From: CAIZGX01 sp964430305
GTDB taxonomy: Bacteria > Bacteroidota > Bacteroidia > Flavobacteriales_D > Sanyastnellaceae
Reading direction: 5' to 3'
Assembly (NCBI GenBank): GCA_964430305.1
Contig: CAYSEX010000074.1
Span: forward strand, 1 to 8,708
Length of the DNA stretch: 8,708 nt
Positions 5,406 through 8,708 of the stretch are shown in pieces; position 1 is the first letter of the stretch, and each line of letters opens with the position of its first letter. Made by a program: the position numbers and the translations under genes. The notes under the pieces were generated by a model. The model was not told the origin of the DNA. It made no database searches and was given only the letters and a program-made list of their open reading frames with translations.

Positions 5406-8400
5406 TCAAGGATTGGGATTGGCCTGTCCTTGACCACCCGAACCGTTTAATGTAAATCGAATGGCGATACCCGTTGAGATGTTTGATGTTGGGAAGCTTA
5501 TTGAAATTGCTGGTTTATTGATCTGGTGATCATAGAAGAAACGCAATGTTAGTTTATCACTCACAGCCATGTCAAAGCTTGATTTAATACTAAAGAGTGT
5601 TTGACCAGCTGTAACTTGATTTTGTCTTTCTTCAATTTTACGAATCAATGTTAAGTTCTCGCGTATAGTGAAGTCAATACGCATGTTAATGGTTGTTTTG
5701 TCTAACAGTTTAACAGGAAGCTTACTTCCCTTTTTCTTTCCAAATGGATTTGGCACTTCGGTAATTTTGTACCCCAAACCAATAACAAAGCTGTTACTCT
5801 TTGTTTCGGTAATTTGATAGTTTGAAAGTCCAAGCGCAACCGTTCTGTCTCTTTTATATTCAACTTTTACCAGTGGATCATTCACCTTTTTTGTTTTTAA
5901 AGTCATATCAAATCCTATGAAAGGCGCCATGGATTCGGTAATTGTAAAGGTGTTGATTTGTCTGTTTACAATAAAGTTCTGTTCTCCACTTGCATCTAGA
6001 GCAGTTGGCTTTCCATCAAACTCTTGATAATTTAAATTTGTTACATAGCTCGCTGCTGCAGTTGATCTATAGTTATGAGACACATTGAACTGCTTGAAGT
6101 ATTTCTTAATTGCTGGAATTTTAGTTAAACCATCATAAGATATTTTCCAGTTGGGTTGAACCTTCGTTTGAAATGGATTCAATGCAACTTCATTTGCGTC
6201 TCTTCCTGTGTATGCCGCAATAAATGCCGGAATAACCACTTGCTGAGAGAGACCACCAAAACCATCGTAATACCCTGAATCATTCGGATTATCCAACTGA
6301 TAATTCAAAGCGTTTAATCGTTCTGAGATGACATATCTATTATCTATTAACTGATCGAAATTCAAAGAGGCATAGTTATTCTTTTTATCATCCTTAACAA
6401 AAGCAGATGCCCATGTGATTACAGAAGCAGAGAAATTACCTGTCTCCATTGGAGACTGGAAGGCGTAATCATCTATGGTTGGGTCATACCTGAAGAATGA
6501 TGTATAGTTTCTACCTTCTTGACGATTCGCTGCAATCTCAATTTTCAGATATCTAAAAGGCTCCAAGTTCGTTTTGATATTCCAAGTCTCATTGAATGTT
6601 TCATTGTATTGAACATTCAAAGTAGATTGTTGAACCAACCAACCGTTTTGCGCTGCTAATAGGGCATAATTTCTTCCGGTAATATTGCCCATTAAATCAT
6701 TGTTTTGTTCTCCTACAAGGAAACCAATTCCAGGACCATCAAATTGATTATCAAAACCAAGAATATTCGTTCTGTTGGCATATCCTGGAAGTAACATACC
6801 TTCATTCTTTGAATAACTTCCATTCACCGAACGAACCATCATTAAAAATCTCAATGCAACATCTACAGGGTTTATCTTTTCCTCCTTCTTTTTAGTTAAA
6901 TCATCGCCAAACCCATCTTTTTTCGATGGATCATCTTTCTTTCCACCATCTTTTTTTCCAGTATCAGCCTTTTTTCCCGTTAGCGCTTGCTTCAAACGTG
7001 GATAGGCGTTGTAAAACGTTTCAAAATTCGCTTGCGTGTTGAACTGCAGTTGCCTACTGTTTTGAATGGTATTTCCAAGCGTATCTTGCGTAAATGGAGC
7101 TCTATCCCATCTGAATGTTCCACCATATCTCACATCGGCACTTATGAAATTGATGAATGGTAGCTTATCTAGCGGTAATTTATAGGTCACACCTACGTTG
7201 TGGTTGTACGAGGTAGTTTCACCAAAATTTTGAATATTCGACCATACGGTATCTCTATAGGCCTCATACCAATCCACATCTTGCTTATTAATTACTCCTC
7301 TTGGTTCTCCAATGAGCGCCAGATTATTTGCAGCAAAATCTGTCTTCAAATTCTTGGTAATATCATACTTTAAGTTGTAGTTACGAGTCCAATTCCAATT
7401 TTTCTGTGCTTGGGTTTGAATAAGCATATCGGAATATATTCCTGTTAACTCTAGCGAATTATTTCGAATTCTACTTGTTTCATACGACCTATTCATTTCA
7501 GTTCTGAAACTTGCAGATTTAATTCCCAAATTAAAGTTTACCTCTTTCAACCATTTCAGATATTTCGAATCCTTAATGACTGGAATTTTGGCAAGTGGTT
7601 TCCACTCCTTAGGCTTGTTGGTAAATGCATAGTCAAATGCTCCTTGATATTGCTTTTGAAGCCTCCAATCCATATTTATATCTCGGAAATACAACTCGTT
7701 GTAAGCATATGAAACCGAGAAATTATCCAGGCTGTAGAACTTCATATCATTGGCAGGAGCACCTCCACCACCAACCTGAGCTTGCCCCTCTTTTTCTTTA
7801 TCTGGAGCAGGTTGGGGCAATCCATCTTGCTTACCTGCGGCTGCATCTTTTTTGGGTGCAAATTTAACATTGGTAAAATTGATGCTGCGACGCTTGGTAT
7901 AAGTCTGAGATTTCTTTCTCAAAGGCTTCGATAAATTCGGTAAATCTGTTAGCTGCAAGTCAGGTTGAAGAGGGCTATATCTTGGTGTTTGTACGCTTTC
8001 TGAAAAACCCAAGTACATGGGCATTTGCACTCCCCACGCTTTTGGAAAGAACTTACCCAATTGCAAGGTGCTACTTGCATCCAATCCCATTTTTGTCTCT
8101 TGCTGTCTTTGTTGAACTCGTTGTTCAATAGAACCCCAACCCGGAGTGCTAATATTTCCAGATACTGCAACGTTTCCAAAATCTGCCAACTGCGCATTCA
8201 ATCGTGCAATGGCTGCAGAACCAGATTTTTCATCGAACTCAGATAAGCGTAATTCATTCACCCATATAACACCACATTTGGGCTGCCCATCATCTTGGCT
8301 CGTAAAGGAGTTATTGTCCTTATCCGGATTGCGAATACCGATCATCAATACCGTTACATTAGCCAAATTTGGATTACCTTTCACTGATATACGAATGTTG

Positions 8401-8708
8401 TTAGCCAATAAAGTATCAATTACTGTCATTACGCTGGTGGTTGCAGAACGATTTAACTTTAAATTCTGGAGGTCTGATAGTTGGATATCAAAATTGTTAT
8501 TTCCAGGCCAAATTTCATCATCGTTGTTCGTATACCACGGAGTTACCTCCATTGGAATTTCATATTCATAATAGTTGTCATTGAAATCTGAACCCAAACG
8601 AACGAAAACAGATAAATCTTTATCTTTCAGATCATTTGCGTTTTCGAAAGCCTCTGCGTGAGCGAACATGCGCAGTTTTTTATATTGTCGCATGTCATAA
8701 TTCACATT
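5406..8708 (-). CDS. sprA: SprA, type IX secretion system outer-membrane translocon (C-terminal part)
   Basis: The visible 1,100 codons are the C-terminal part of SprA (Sov in Porphyromonas), the very large outer-membrane beta-barrel through which T9SS cargo leaves the cell. It is needed for gliding adhesin and enzyme export in Flavobacteriia. Family members are about 2,400 residues, so over half lies beyond the right edge. Numbering from the in-frame GTG at 8705, which is an internal Val and not a start: NYDMRQYKKLRMFAHAEA at 2-19 and CGVIWVNELRLSEFDE at 144-159 are SprA hallmarks. Long alternating, aromatic-rich barrel strands follow, ending SISFPTSNISTGIAIRFTL. Two low-complexity inserts interrupt the barrel: a Pro/Gly/Lys-rich one at about 284-320 and a Lys/Asp/Gly-rich one at about 577-611. 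The frame is intact to the TGA stop. The protein ends GQGQANPNP after the last strand, a short polar tail. The family assignment is confident. Confidence 0.95.
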   Translation of the reverse strand, partial: NVNYDMRQYKKLRMFAHAEAFENANDLKDKDLSVFVRLGSDFNDNYYEYEIPMEVTPWYTNNDDEIWPGNNNFDIQLSDLQNLKLNRSATTSVMTVIDTLLANNIRISVKGNPNLANVTVLMIGIRNPDKDNNSFTSQDDGQPKCGVIWVNELRLSEFDEKSGSAAIARLNAQLADFGNVAVSGNISTPGWGSIEQRVQQRQQETKMGLDASSTLQLGKFFPKAWGVQMPMYLGFSESVQTPRYSPLQPDLQLTDLPNLSKPLRKKSQTYTKRRSINFTNVKFAPKKDAAAGKQDGLPQPAPDKEKEGQAQVGGGGAPANDMKFYSLDNFSVSYAYNELYFRDINMDWRLQKQYQGAFDYAFTNKPKEWKPLAKIPVIKDSKYLKWLKEVNFNLGIKSASFRTEMNRSYETSRIRNNSLELTGIYSDMLIQTQAQKNWNWTRNYNLKYDITKNLKTDFAANNLALIGEPRGVINKQDVDWYEAYRDTVWSNIQNFGETTSYNHNVGVTYKLPLDKLPFINFISADVRYGGTFRWDRAPFTQDTLGNTIQNSRQLQFNTQANFETFYNAYPRLKQALTGKKADTGKKDGGKKDDPSKKDGFGDDLTKKKEEKINPVDVALRFLMMVRSVNGSYSKNEGMLLPGYANRTNILGFDNQFDGPGIGFLVGEQNNDLMGNITGRNYALLAAQNGWLVQQSTLNVQYNETFNETWNIKTNLEPFRYLKIEIAANRQEGRNYTSFFRYDPTIDDYAFQSPMETGNFSASVITWASAFVKDDKKNNYASLNFDQLIDNRYVISERLNALNYQLDNPNDSGYYDGFGGLSQQVVIPAFIAAYTGRDANEVALNPFQTKVQPNWKISYDGLTKIPAIKKYFKQFNVSHNYRSTAAASYVTNLNYQEFDGKPTALDASGEQNFIVNRQINTFTITESMAPFIGFDMTLKTKKVNDPLVKVEYKRDRTVALGLSNYQITETKSNSFVIGLGYKITEVPNPFGKKKGSKLPVKLLDKTTINMRIDFTIRENLTLIRKIEERQNQVTAGQTLFSIKSSFDMAVSDKLTLRFFYDHQINKPAISISFPTSNISTGIAIRFTLNGSGGQGQANPNP
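6873..6978 (-). repeat. Low-complexity KKxD-type repeat insert within sprA
   Basis: The coding strand is A/G-rich and encodes four loosely repeated Lys-Lys-(x)-Asp units (GKKADT, GKKDG, GKKDD, SKKDG) followed by a KKKEEK stretch. It contains runs of six or seven A, which are slippage-prone. It is probably a flexible loop between barrel strands. Confidence 0.7.

Noticed and set aside
8146..8571. Plus-strand 141-residue open frame opposite sprA
   Set aside because: It has no recognisable motif and lies opposite strongly conserved SprA coding sequence; it is a shadow frame.
8703..8705. GTG as a gene start for the right-hand gene
   Set aside because: The frame stays open to the window edge (AAT before GTG) and the protein begins in the middle of SprA, so GTG is an internal Val.

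Overview
The window looks like a chromosomal piece of a Bacteroidota genome, most likely a gliding or T9SS-bearing flavobacterium-like organism. The evidence is a long C-terminal part of SprA (the Sov-type translocon of the type IX secretion system), low-to-moderate GC, Bacteroidota-style families (DUF4258, and the VTC/DUF4956 pair), mostly absent Shine-Dalgarno sequences and TAnnTTTG-like promoter elements. A run of exactly 100 N (4641-4740) shows it comes from a draft or scaffolded assembly.

Layout. (1) Positions 1-1387, minus strand: a two-gene ABC transporter operon. A LolD/MacB-type ATPase is followed, with an ATGA overlap, by an FtsX/MacB-type permease that runs off the left edge and carries a strikingly His/Glu/Asp-rich segment. 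(2) Positions 1468-4089, plus strand: a tight three-gene operon of a small membrane-anchored DUF4258-like protein, an M20D-family amidohydrolase, and a NeuB-family sialic-acid-type synthase with a C-terminal SAF domain. The spacings are 4 bp and then an ATGA overlap. (3) Positions 4086-5348, minus strand: a VTC-type polyphosphate polymerase domain protein and a DUF4956 membrane protein. The assembly gap joins them artificially into one reading frame; they are almost certainly two genes. (4) Positions 5406-8708, minus strand: the C-terminal 1,100 codons of sprA, entering from the right edge.

Genes are packed closely. The only intergenic spaces are 80 bp (divergent, 1388-1467), 57 bp (sprA to the VTC gene) and the gap, so no gene-free stretch exceeds 300 bp. 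The plus-strand operon and the DUF4956 gene converge with stop codons overlapping by 4 bp, and a perfect 8-bp inverted repeat lies just inside the end of the DUF4956 gene.

Functional reading. sprA serves protein export across the outer membrane. The NeuB homologue points to nonulosonic acid synthesis for surface glycans, and the co-transcribed amidohydrolase may act on an N-acyl compound, possibly related. The ABC pair is an efflux or lipoprotein-type transporter with a probable metal-binding loop. The VTC/DUF4956 pair suggests a polyphosphate-related membrane process. No RNA gene, CRISPR array, insertion sequence or phage gene was seen. The least explained items are the His-rich permease, the DUF4258-M20-NeuB operon and the VTC/DUF4956 pair; none of them proves a new system from sequence alone.
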